Source of the DNA: Acidobacteriota bacterium | Lineage (GTDB): Bacteria > Acidobacteriota > Terriglobia > Bryobacterales > Bryobacteraceae | Length of the DNA stretch: 43,021 bases | Direction: 5' to 3' | NCBI GenBank assembly: GCA_947470805.1 | Contig: CANIVU010000077.1 | Span: 1-43,021 of the forward strand | Shown here: one piece after another, positions 23,493-31,589 of the stretch | How positions within the stretch are numbered: the first letter of the stretch is position 1 | How the letters are laid out: the number at the start of each line of letters is the position of its first letter | The notes under the pieces: model-generated | What the model was told of the DNA's origin: nothing | Database searches by the model: none | What the model saw: only the letters and a program-made list of their open reading frames with translations | Program-made: the position numbers and the translations under genes

Positions 23493-24448
23493 CAATACGT
23501 TCTCCACAACCGGCGCGTCCAGCCGGCCACCATGCTGCCCAACGGGTTCGACACGGCCAGCGCGGCGGCATGCATCGGCATTCGCCAGCAACCCGGCACG
23601 GCAAAGCGCCGGCGCAGCGCCGAGGCCTCCCGCCACTGCCCATGCAACCCAAACAGGCACGCCGTCTTAAAGGCCCGAATGGCGAAGAAAGAAGCCAGCA
23701 CCGGGCGCAGCGCGGCCGGGCAATGCGCCTCAATATCCTCCGGATGCTGGAGGAACGGTTCCACCGGCCGCATGCCCCGCAGGTTGCCGCTCAACGCCGC
23801 CGCATCGCGCCAGATGTGCACGCGCGGCGCCATGGAAAAATAGACCGGCTCAGACAGCAACAGCCGCAGCCACATATGGGCGTCTTCGGCATACAGACAC
23901 CGCTTTTCGTAGAACCCGCCATGGCGGCGAACGGCGCTCGTCCGGGCCACCGTGCTGCACGGGTGCATGAACGAAACGGCGTAGACCAGCATGATCGGCG
24001 GCGTCTGGGGGCCCACGCGGAACGGCCCATCGGACAATCCCCGGCCGCGCCAGAGCGGTTCGTTCGAACCGGGCACGGGCATGTTGATCACGCTGGTGCT
24101 GACGGCGGCCGCATCGGTCGTATCCAATACGCCCACGCCGTTCTCCAGATGCGTCGGCAACCACTCATCATCGGCATCCAGGAACGCGCAATAGTCCGCC
24201 GTGGCCTCGGCCAGGCCGCGATTCCGCGCCGCCCCGGGGCCGGCATTGGCCTGCCGAATCAGCCGGAAGCGGGAATCGGCGGCAATGAACCCGGCGGCGA
24301 TTTCAGCGCTATCGTCACGCGAGCCGTCATCGACCACGATGGCCTCGAAATCGGCCATCGTCTGCGCGGCGATCGAGCGCAGCGACCGCAACACATAAGG
24401 GCCCTTGTTATAGAGCGGAACGATGATGCTGACGCGGGGGGAGCTCAT
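23492..24448 (-). CDS. Glycosyltransferase family 2
   Basis: A 318-residue GT2: VSIIVPLYNKG (6-16), VVDDGSRDDS (38-47), GPGAARNRG (70-78), metal-binding DAD at 91-93 and a YAEDAHMWLRL catalytic segment. The open frame extends to 24955, but ATG at 24448 is chosen because it overlaps the stop of the deacetylase gene as ATGA and puts the first beta strand at residue 6. The C-terminal part is helical without clear membrane spans. It belongs to the long minus operon (33096 to 21209) and probably adds a sugar to the repeat unit. Specificity unknown. Confidence 0.92.
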   Translation of the reverse strand: MSSPRVSIIVPLYNKGPYVLRSLRSIAAQTMADFEAIVVDDGSRDDSAEIAAGFIAADSRFRLIRQANAGPGAARNRGLAEATADYCAFLDADDEWLPTHLENGVGVLDTTDAAAVSTSVINMPVPGSNEPLWRGRGLSDGPFRVGPQTPPIMLVYAVSFMHPCSTVARTSAVRRHGGFYEKRCLYAEDAHMWLRLLLSEPVYFSMAPRVHIWRDAAALSGNLRGMRPVEPFLQHPEDIEAHCPAALRPVLASFFAIRAFKTACLFGLHGQWREASALRRRFAVPGCWRMPMHAAALAVSNPLGSMVAGWTRRLWRTY

Positions 24449-25209
24449 TGGCGCAACCGCCGCGCGATAGCCATATAAAACGGCCCGGCGCGCTTGATCA
24501 GTTTCTTGCTGTCCCACCAGAACCGGGTCCGCCAGCAGATCCAGGGCTGCCCGGCGGCGTAGGCGGCGGCATCGCCCGCCGTGTGGCCGCGATGAATGGC
24601 GTAGCGGCCCAGAATGCGGCATCCGTCCACTTCGTCCACTGTTTCCACGGGCTCGGAATTGTACAGCCAGCGGATGCCGGCCTCGGCCGCCGCGCGGGCC
24701 ACCTCGGTGGAATAATACCCGCCCGGCACGCTCGCCACCGGAGCGGGCTGGCCGAGAATCCCGGCAAGCGTCTCCGAGCTCCGCTTCCACTCTTCGCGCA
24801 GTTCGGCGGGGGAAAGCGTCGCCATACGCGTGGGGTGCGTCACCGAATGGCTGCCGATACAATGCCCTGCCGCGGCCAACTCCCGCAGCCCGGCGGCATC
24901 CAGAAAACCGGCCGTCCCGATGCGCCCCGTGGTGATGAAAAAATAGCCGCGCCAACCCATCGCCTCGAGCGCCGCCGCCGCCGGCCGCGCGCCCACGCCG
25001 CCATCGTCGAAAGTAATCTGCAACGCGCCATCCCGCGGCTCTCCGCCCGCCGGGGCCGCCCCGCGCCAGGAACTGGAAATCGCGCGCAAATGCTGATCGA
25101 ACTCAGCTTCGTTGAACTTGTAGTACTGGCTCCAGGGCCCGGGGAATCCGCTCGATTCCCAGTCCTCACCGGCCACCACGTCGTGGTACATCAGGGCGCG
25201 GGTTTTCAT
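24445..25209 (-). CDS. Polysaccharide deacetylase (NodB homology, CE4)
   Basis: A 254-residue CE4 enzyme: start MKTRALMYHDVV, motif 1 TFDD (66-69) with the catalytic and metal Asp, and motif 2 SHSVTHP (H121, H125) for the metal. No signal peptide is visible, so it would act in the cytosol or on membrane-linked intermediates, as PIG-L/NodB-type proteins in some glycan clusters do. The frame is open to 25545; ATG 25209 is chosen for the ATGA overlap with the GNAT gene stop. De-N-acetylation of a HexNAc in the repeat unit, freeing an amine that might be acylated by the adjacent GNAT/ACP pathway, is an inference. Confidence 0.88.
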   Translation of the reverse strand: MKTRALMYHDVVAGEDWESSGFPGPWSQYYKFNEAEFDQHLRAISSSWRGAAPAGGEPRDGALQITFDDGGVGARPAAAALEAMGWRGYFFITTGRIGTAGFLDAAGLRELAAAGHCIGSHSVTHPTRMATLSPAELREEWKRSSETLAGILGQPAPVASVPGGYYSTEVARAAAEAGIRWLYNSEPVETVDEVDGCRILGRYAIHRGHTAGDAAAYAAGQPWICWRTRFWWDSKKLIKRAGPFYMAIARRLRQ

Positions 25210-26315
25210 AGATGAATCGGCCCGTCGCCGTCGCCGCGCATCAGATGCACGCCCGGGCGGTTGGCGTCCCAGGGGTCCAGCAGCTTGGCCAGTTTCGGAG
25301 AAAACGCGAGATAGAAATTCGTCGGCCCGTTGCGCCAGCCGCAGCCGCGCAACGCGTCGGCCCAGCCGTGATGCGCGCAGTTGGAAATCAACAGATCCAC
25401 GCCGCGCCCGGTCAGCCACCGCGTGGCCGCCGCCGCCACGTGGGCCTCCCGGCCCGGCTCGGCCAGCATATCGATCAGCGTGCCCACGCGCAGATTCCCG
25501 AAATACTTGTCGTCCCGCATCACCGTATCGAGCATCACGGCCCACCCCATCAGCCGCCCCTGCTCCCGCACTTCCAGGCGCAGAAACCGCTCATCGGTTG
25601 CCGGATACAGACGCTCCACAACGGCCGCGTCCCGCACCGCTGAAAACGAATACGCTCCGCGCGCGCTGTTCCACAACGTGTCCAATTCGGCCGGCGAAAA
25701 CCGTTCCGTAAACGCCCCGCCTTCGCCCGTGGGTAGCGCCCCTTGCCGCACGCGAAAGGCTACCGACGCCATTCCGGTCCACGCCGCCACATCCATCGCC
25801 AACCGCCGCACCGCCGTTGTCCGCACCGCGCGCAACCCGCGCAGCACACGGCCCGGGCGCGCCGCGCGAAACAGAAAATCCACCGGCTCAAACGTCCAGC
25901 GCAGCCCCCGCAGCATGCGCGGCAGCGGCCGCTCCGGGTTGCCCATGCCGAGCGAAAACAGCAGCGGCTCCCGCTGTAACGCATCGCGCAGCAGCAGCCC
26001 GCCGATGGTGGCGTACTTCTTATCGATGATCCCCTCGGAGAGCGGTGCGCGGAAAAACCCCACCGTCCGCTCCTCGCCCGCCAGCCAGAACCTCTGCCGT
26101 TTCAACGCATAGCCGCCGCGCACGACATCGTCGTCCCAGGCCAAAAAGAACTCCTGATACGGCAGCGACCCGGCGCCATCGGGCGGAATCCACAACGCGC
26201 GCGAGCTCTCCTCCATCCGGAACGCCGGATCGGCGCCGCCGGCCGTCAGCCGGCTGTTGAAGGCCAGCACGGCCGCGACGTCGGCTTCCGTATAGGGGGC
26301 GATGCGCAGGGCCAT
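25206..26315 (-). CDS. GNAT-fold acyltransferase-like protein
   Basis: A 369-residue protein with a double GNAT arrangement. The N-terminal part (RIAPYTEADVAAVLAFNSRL) is typical of GNAT domains, and the C-terminal half contains LRLEVREQGRLMGWAVML and FGNLRVGTLIDML, a second GNAT-like beta core. Proteins of this type sit in exopolysaccharide clusters, and some use aminoacyl or acyl carriers. It lies 6 bp downstream of the acyl carrier protein and is coupled by ATGA to the deacetylase. Transfer of an acyl group from the ACP to an amino sugar is the natural guess but is not demonstrated by any residue I can identify. Confidence 0.75.
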   Translation of the reverse strand: MALRIAPYTEADVAAVLAFNSRLTAGGADPAFRMEESSRALWIPPDGAGSLPYQEFFLAWDDDVVRGGYALKRQRFWLAGEERTVGFFRAPLSEGIIDKKYATIGGLLLRDALQREPLLFSLGMGNPERPLPRMLRGLRWTFEPVDFLFRAARPGRVLRGLRAVRTTAVRRLAMDVAAWTGMASVAFRVRQGALPTGEGGAFTERFSPAELDTLWNSARGAYSFSAVRDAAVVERLYPATDERFLRLEVREQGRLMGWAVMLDTVMRDDKYFGNLRVGTLIDMLAEPGREAHVAAAATRWLTGRGVDLLISNCAHHGWADALRGCGWRNGPTNFYLAFSPKLAKLLDPWDANRPGVHLMRGDGDGPIHL

Positions 26316-26321
26316 GGCGGT

Positions 26322-26567
26322 CTATTGGCGGTGCTTGGCGATGACGCCGGCCAGCTCGCCCAGCGAATGCACGCCTTCAATTTCAGACGGATCCAGGCTG
26401 ACGCCGAACTGCTCTTCGGCCGCCATTACCAGATTCAAGTGGGCCACCGAATCCCAGGCCTCGACATTGTCCGGGCCGCTCGCCGCCGTCAGCGCCGCAG
26501 CCGGTACGCCCAGCACGTCGGCCGCCAGGCCGCGAATCGAATCCAGTAACTCTTGTGATGCGGACAT
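26322..26567 (-). CDS. Acyl carrier protein
   Basis: An 81-residue carrier protein. The phosphopantetheine attachment serine is S40 in WDSVAHLNL, followed by the acidic recognition helix (LVMAAEEQFGVSL) and a C-terminal helix. The length is exactly that of a stand-alone ACP. It lies 6 bp after the FkbH-like gene and 6 bp before the GNAT gene, with no ketosynthase or other fatty-acid gene nearby, so it is a dedicated carrier of the kind loaded by FkbH proteins. A phosphopantetheinyl transferase is not on the plasmid and must come from the chromosome. Confidence 0.93.
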   Translation of the reverse strand: MSASQELLDSIRGLAADVLGVPAAALTAASGPDNVEAWDSVAHLNLVMAAEEQFGVSLDPSEIEGVHSLGELAGVIAKHRQ

Positions 26568-26573
26568 ATAAAC

Positions 26574-28436
26574 CTAATCGTCTCCCATGGCGGTATGCAT
26601 TACGATCCAATCCGGAATCGCCGGCAGCGCGGCCGATACATCCAGCTCCCACAACGTCCCGCCCGCCTCGTCCTGCCGGGCCACTTGAAACCCATGCTGG
26701 GCATAGAAATCCTTGCATGGCGCGTTCTTGCGCGTGGGCAGAAACCAGCCCCGCAGCGTCCGGCAGCCGCGCCCGGCCACCTCCGCCGCCAGCCATCCCA
26801 ACAGCGCCGATTCCACACCCCGGCTGATCACCCGGCAACTCAGCAGAAACGTATCCACTTCGGCCGCGTCCCCGTCGATCGACACCATTGCCAGCCCGAC
26901 AATCCCGTTGTCCCCATACCGGTCCCGCACCCGGATCACCCGCACAATCCAGTTCCCATCGGCCGCCCGCGCGGCCACCTCCGCCTCCGAATACCGGCGC
27001 GTGGTGAGGTTGAACTGATTGGTCTTCTGCGTCAACTGCGCCGCCCGTTCCAAATGCCGCGCCGTCACCGGCAACAGGTCGGCCTGCTGTTCGAGCGAAC
27101 GCAGGAACTCTTCCACGCTCCCCGTCTCGCCGCGCAGCGCCGTACGTTCCCGCTCGGCGGCGTAGAGCGAACCCCGCTCGCGGTCCTCCTCGGTAATCGA
27201 CAGCCGCTCGAAAAACGGCTGCGCGGCCACGGTCGCCGCGTACTGCGCGGGATCGGCGGGCAACTCAATCACCCAGGCCTCCGGCACGTTATCGCGCACC
27301 TGCTGGCGTTCCACCGGATTGTCGTCAATAAATGCCAGCGAATCGACGCCCAGATTCAGCTCCGCCGCAATCGCCCGCAAGCTCTGGCTCTTCTCGTGCC
27401 AGTGGATCTGCAGCGCGGCGAAGTGCTCCCGGCGCAACAGCATATCGGGGTGGCGCGTGATGGCCTCCAGCGCGTCGTCCGGATTATTTTTGCTGGCAAT
27501 CGCGAGCAATATCCCGCGCCGGTACAAATCGAGCAGCACCTGCTGCAGCGCCTGAAAATGCGCGCCCGGCGGGTCGGCGGAAAGCCGAATGCCGTCGATG
27601 CCGTCCTCGCCGATCACCCCGCCCCACAGCGTATTGTCCAGATCGGTCACGCAGACCTTCGCCGTCCGCCCGGTCATCGGATGCAGGAACCGCATCCACT
27701 CGCGCGCCATCGGGAGCAGGGAAGTGGCGGCCAGCGGCTGCCGGACCGAATGCCATTTACGCGCATCGCCCCAGGCGGCGTAGCCGTGGCGCGCAGCCAG
27801 CGCCTCGGCATCCAGAACATAGACTCCCTGGCGCGCCAGCGCCATCCGGTTCAGCCCGCTGTTGAACGCCGCCACCTGCTCCCGCACGCCATCCGGCCGG
27901 CGGCTATCGAGCAGCCCTTCGGCCAGCCGCTCCGGCGGCCAGGCGTTGGTGACGATGATCCGCGCCTGGCTCCAACGCTGCAGCGCATCGACGGCGCTTT
28001 CCACGGCCGCCAGTGACGAAGCCGCCCCGCCCGGCGTATATAGATCCGGCAACGCCGTCCGCGGGTCCAGCGCCAGCAGCACAATGCCCGGCTGAAAACG
28101 AGCCACCGCCCCGTCGCCGTCGCGCGCCTCCTGCGCCCAGGCGTTGAACTCGCCCAGGTGGAATTGAATCTGAATGCCTTCCTGCCAGCACAGCGCTTCC
28201 ACCAGCGGCAGCAGCGGCTCCACGGTGTAGGAGCGCAGCACGGCCACCTGGGCCTGGACGAGCGCGCGCGGCCAATCGCCGGCCGCCGCCAACCCGGCCA
28301 GCTTCCGGTAGCGGGTATTGACGAACCCGGCCGCGGCCGACCCCGGTTCGGTTCTCCAGATTTCGCGTAATCCGTGGATCGCGGCGCCGTACTCGCCCGC
28401 TTCGATATGAAGGTCTGTCTGTTCGCGTACTGTCAA
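26574..28436 (-). CDS. FkbH-like HAD-IIIC protein (acyl-ACP loading enzyme)
   Basis: A 620-residue protein. The N-terminal region is TPR-like (about 1-75), a middle domain has an SGNH-like fold (about 80-250), and the HAD domain has the FkbH signature DLDNTLWGGVIGEDG (265-279), ASKNNPDD and FIDDNPVERQQVR. A GNAT-like C-terminal domain follows (about 430-610, NQFNLTTRRYSEAEV). In polyketide pathways FkbH removes phosphate from 1,3-bisphosphoglycerate and loads D-glyceryl onto an ACP. An ACP gene follows at once (6 bp), so a glyceryl-type donor for glycan decoration is the leading hypothesis. Start is TTG at 28436: no in-frame ATG or GTG exists upstream before the frame closes. It lies 37 bp after the DUF218 stop. 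Confidence 0.9.
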   Translation of the reverse strand: MTVREQTDLHIEAGEYGAAIHGLREIWRTEPGSAAAGFVNTRYRKLAGLAAAGDWPRALVQAQVAVLRSYTVEPLLPLVEALCWQEGIQIQFHLGEFNAWAQEARDGDGAVARFQPGIVLLALDPRTALPDLYTPGGAASSLAAVESAVDALQRWSQARIIVTNAWPPERLAEGLLDSRRPDGVREQVAAFNSGLNRMALARQGVYVLDAEALAARHGYAAWGDARKWHSVRQPLAATSLLPMAREWMRFLHPMTGRTAKVCVTDLDNTLWGGVIGEDGIDGIRLSADPPGAHFQALQQVLLDLYRRGILLAIASKNNPDDALEAITRHPDMLLRREHFAALQIHWHEKSQSLRAIAAELNLGVDSLAFIDDNPVERQQVRDNVPEAWVIELPADPAQYAATVAAQPFFERLSITEEDRERGSLYAAERERTALRGETGSVEEFLRSLEQQADLLPVTARHLERAAQLTQKTNQFNLTTRRYSEAEVAARAADGNWIVRVIRVRDRYGDNGIVGLAMVSIDGDAAEVDTFLLSCRVISRGVESALLGWLAAEVAGRGCRTLRGWFLPTRKNAPCKDFYAQHGFQVARQDEAGGTLWELDVSAALPAIPDWIVMHTAMGDD

Positions 28437-28473
28437 GAGACTCTTAGCCTTGAGTTTATCAACCTGTGTTTCT

Positions 28474-29094
28474 TCAAACCCAGCCTTTACCGCTATAGGA
28501 CAGCAGTTGCAGGGTCTCCATGCCCAATAGCCGGGCGGCTTCCCAGCGCCAGAACCAGGCGCCGTTGGCGCGCTTGGCGATATCGGGGCAGGGAAGCGGC
28601 TTCACCGCCAGCCCAGCCCGCGCAAACGCCGCCCCGGCACGCCGCATGTGATAGTCGCTCGACAGCAGCACCACCCGGCCCGCATCGGCGCCCAGCAGCT
28701 CCCGAATAAACACAGCGTTCTCGCGCGTCGAATCGGCCCGCGGCTCGGTAAGAATGATCTCCGCCGGCACCTGCAGCGCGATCAAAAACGTCCGCATCGC
28801 CGCCGCCGCGCCGCGCGCGCCACTCACAACCACGCGCCGGTAGGCGTGCTGTTTCCACGCCCAGGAGGCATAGACGCAGCGGAGCAGCGTACCCTGGCCG
28901 AGCGTCGCCGCCCGCCCGCCTTCTTCCTCCGTCACCAGATCGGCCGCCAGCACAATGAGAGTATCCCCGCCGCCGTCGCTCCATTCGCCGCGCAACGCCG
29001 CCGTCCACCAATAGACCAGCGGCGAGAACATGACGATCACCACCGCCGCCCCGCAGGCCATCAGCACCCGCCGTATCCAGCCAAACGCCCGCAT
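28474..29094 (-). CDS. DUF218 (YdcF/ElyC/SanA-like) membrane protein
   Basis: A 206-residue protein with one N-terminal membrane helix (about 8-30) and a periplasmic Rossmann-like DUF218 domain: DTLIVLAADL (44-53), RVVVSG, ADSTRENAVFIREL and LLSSDYHMRRA, all family hallmarks. Members influence envelope glycan metabolism (E. coli ElyC, SanA) but their reaction is not settled. Its start shares bases with the stop of the SGNH gene (position 29094), so it is coupled. Placement between the SGNH/MBOAT pair and FkbH/ACP suggests a role in the same decoration or lipid-carrier step. Confidence 0.88.
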   Translation of the reverse strand: MRAFGWIRRVLMACGAAVVIVMFSPLVYWWTAALRGEWSDGGGDTLIVLAADLVTEEEGGRAATLGQGTLLRCVYASWAWKQHAYRRVVVSGARGAAAAMRTFLIALQVPAEIILTEPRADSTRENAVFIRELLGADAGRVVLLSSDYHMRRAGAAFARAGLAVKPLPCPDIAKRANGAWFWRWEAARLLGMETLQLLSYSGKGWV

Positions 29095-30152
29095 CAGTTC
29101 CCGTCCGTTTTCGGCTTGGCCTCAGCCTGCCGCGTGACCGCCGCGGCGGTCACGTTCGCCAACTCCAGGGCGCCATCGTCGGTCAGGTGCACGTAATCGG
29201 CAAAGTAGCGCGGACCGGGCGGGATCGTCCGCGCCGCATCGGCCACCACCAGGCCGCGCGCCGCCGCCGCCTGCCGCAGCCGTTCGTTCAACTGCGCTTC
29301 CATGTCCAGGAATCCGTCCTCCCGCATCGTCGGGTAGGCCTGCCGCCAGGCCACCAGAATGGGCCGCTCCTCCGGCGTCACCTCTTTACCGAACCGGTGC
29401 GCGTGCGTGACGATCACCACCTGCAGTTTGTGCGAGGCGTAGAAGTCCAATAGCTTTTCGAGGTCGGCCGAAAACAACGCCACGTTCTGCGGCGGGATAC
29501 GGTCGACAATCTCGTCCTCCCGCCCGCGGAGCGACCGCTGCGTGTCCCAGGCCCGCATCCGGCCCGACAGCGCCGGCGGCGTCACACGGCGGAACAGCTC
29601 CTTGGCCTTGGTCACCATACGGATCTCCCGTTCCGGCACCGTTCCGGCCTTCAGCACGCCGTAAAAATCGGGGTGCACATAGGCCGAGACGCTCGTGTAG
29701 AGCACCACGATATCGGGCTTGGCGGCGGCGATCATCGCCGGCCCCTGGTGCAAATGGGTCCGCAGATTCGCACCCGGATAGGCCGTATTGATCACCGTAT
29801 AGCGCCGCGGGCCGCCGCCTTCGTTCAGCAACCGCTCCATCTGCCGGGGCCACTCGCCGCCCTCTTTTTCATACAGGCCGAATGTCTCCGACGCTCCCAC
29901 GCAGGCAATGCGTATCGCGCCCTGCTGCGGCTCCGGCCCGCGGTAGCCCAGGCTGTTCAAGTGCCATTTCAGGTACCGCGCGCCCGGAATGCCGCGGAAA
30001 TCCGCACCCGGCTTGTCGTAGAGAATGTTCTGGTGATACGCCCCCAACAGCGGCGCGCCCTGCGTCACCGTGTCCTCCACACGCGCGCACAGCTCCAGCG
30101 TCAGCGCGGCGATGAACAGGCAGGCGAGGATGCGGAGAGTTCGAAAAAGCAT
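29094..30152 (-). CDS. SGNH-hydrolase-like protein (AlgX/AlgJ/DltD-type partner of MBOAT)
   Basis: A 352-residue protein with an N-terminal signal anchor (about 4-22). Block I is GASETFG (86-92) with nucleophile S88. An N-x-AYPG segment follows, and block V is DYVHL with D319 and H322, completing a Ser-Asp-His triad, so it looks catalytically competent. In alginate, cellulose and teichoic-acid acylation, an SGNH protein acts with a membrane MBOAT to pass acyl groups onto the polymer. Here it lies 6 bp downstream of the MBOAT gene, supporting that partnership. It should act in the periplasm. Confidence 0.85.
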   Translation of the reverse strand: MLFRTLRILACLFIAALTLELCARVEDTVTQGAPLLGAYHQNILYDKPGADFRGIPGARYLKWHLNSLGYRGPEPQQGAIRIACVGASETFGLYEKEGGEWPRQMERLLNEGGGPRRYTVINTAYPGANLRTHLHQGPAMIAAAKPDIVVLYTSVSAYVHPDFYGVLKAGTVPEREIRMVTKAKELFRRVTPPALSGRMRAWDTQRSLRGREDEIVDRIPPQNVALFSADLEKLLDFYASHKLQVVIVTHAHRFGKEVTPEERPILVAWRQAYPTMREDGFLDMEAQLNERLRQAAAARGLVVADAARTIPPGPRYFADYVHLTDDGALELANVTAAAVTRQAEAKPKTDGN

Positions 30153-30158
30153 GAAGGT

Positions 30159-31589
30159 TTAGAACTGGAAGTAGATAAACGATTGCGGTTGGCCGCCGGC
30201 AAAGATGGCGGCATAGAGCATGGCCGCGTATATGGCGGTTCGGAGTTCAGCCGGGATCCAGCTGGCCGACAGCCAGAACAGCCGCCCGCTCCACACCTGG
30301 ATCACCTGCACCAGCACCAGCGGCACCGAATAGAACAGCACCAGCGTCGCCGTATCGGTATTGAAACCCTGCCAGGGTGTGGCGAGCGCCGCGGTGAACG
30401 ACATCACCTGCCCCAGGCTCGACGCCCGGAACAGCAGCCAGCCGTACAGCGTGAACTGGAACATCACCAGGATCTGCACGCCGGCAATGGCCTGCCGCAT
30501 CCAGCCCGGTTTCCCCTCCAGCGTCTTTTCCCACGGCCCGATCCAGGCCCGGTGCACGATCAGCAACGTGCCGTGATAGATGCCCCAGAGGATGAAATTC
30601 CACGCCGCTCCGTGCCAGAATCCGCCGATCACCATCGTCAGAAACAGGTTGCGATAGGTGGCGAACGCGCCGCCCCGGTTGCCGCCCAAAGAGATGTAGA
30701 GATAGTCGCGCAGCCAGCTCGACAGGCTGATGTGCCAGCGCGACCAGAACTCCTGCGGGTTCCTGGCCGCGTAGGGCAGGTTGAAGTTCAGCATGAACTC
30801 AAAGCCCATCAGTTTGGCCACGCCGCGGGCGATATCGGTATAGCCGGAAAAGTCGCAGTAGATCTGCACCGCAAAGGCCAGACACGCCGTCCACACCTCG
30901 CCGCCGGCCGCCGATTGTTTGGAAAAGGTGGCATCCACCAGCGGGGACAAATGATCGGCGATGAAGACCTTTTTGAAGAAGCCCCAGCACATCAGATGGA
31001 TGCCTTCGAGCACTTGTTCCCGCGTGGTGTGCCGCGGCTGGATCACCTGCGGCAGCAGCGAAGAGGCGCGCTGAATCGGCCCGGCCACCAGATGCGGGAA
31101 GTAGAGCACGGCCAGCAGGAAGTCCCAGAAACTGCTGATGGCGTGCAACTCGCCGCGGTAGACGTCGATCGTGTAACTCAGCGCCTGGAAGGTGTAGAAG
31201 CTGATGCCCACCGGCAGGATCACGCTCAAGGTCACCGGGTCGGGATGGAAGCCCATCGTCTCCAGCAGGTGGTGCAGGTTCTCGCTGAAGAAGTTGAAGT
31301 ACTTGAAGAAGCCCAGCAGCCCCAGATTGGTGATCACACTCAACTGCAGATAGGGCCGCATGTCCTTCTGCGTCTTGCCCTCGTGAATCATCCGCTCCAT
31401 GCGGCTGGCGCAGAAGAAGTCCATGACCGTGGAAAACAGTAGCGGCGCCAGGAATCGCCAGTCCCAGCAAGCGTAGAAAAACAGACTGGCCGCCAACAGT
31501 ATACGGTTCTGCGCGCGGTGTGGCAGCAGATAGTAGAGCGCCAGCACAGCGGGCAGGAAAAGTACAAATGAGAAGGAGTTAAAAAGCAC
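30159..31589 (-). CDS. MBOAT O-acyltransferase (AlgI/DltB-like)
   Basis: A 476-residue polytopic protein with strong AlgI/DltB features: MLFNSFSFVLFLPAVL start, GISFYTFQALSYTIDVYRGE (129-148), CDFSGYTDIARG, NPQEFWSRWHISLSSWLRDYLY (His286) and GGFWHGAAW with the catalytic His326. MBOAT proteins carry acyl groups across the membrane from an intracellular thioester to an extracellular acceptor. In the same operon lie an SGNH protein, an ACP and an FkbH loader, so the thioester donor may be the FkbH-loaded ACP. The gene overlaps the upstream GT-C stop by 11 bp. Confidence 0.94.
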   Translation of the reverse strand: MLFNSFSFVLFLPAVLALYYLLPHRAQNRILLAASLFFYACWDWRFLAPLLFSTVMDFFCASRMERMIHEGKTQKDMRPYLQLSVITNLGLLGFFKYFNFFSENLHHLLETMGFHPDPVTLSVILPVGISFYTFQALSYTIDVYRGELHAISSFWDFLLAVLYFPHLVAGPIQRASSLLPQVIQPRHTTREQVLEGIHLMCWGFFKKVFIADHLSPLVDATFSKQSAAGGEVWTACLAFAVQIYCDFSGYTDIARGVAKLMGFEFMLNFNLPYAARNPQEFWSRWHISLSSWLRDYLYISLGGNRGGAFATYRNLFLTMVIGGFWHGAAWNFILWGIYHGTLLIVHRAWIGPWEKTLEGKPGWMRQAIAGVQILVMFQFTLYGWLLFRASSLGQVMSFTAALATPWQGFNTDTATLVLFYSVPLVLVQVIQVWSGRLFWLSASWIPAELRTAIYAAMLYAAIFAGGQPQSFIYFQF

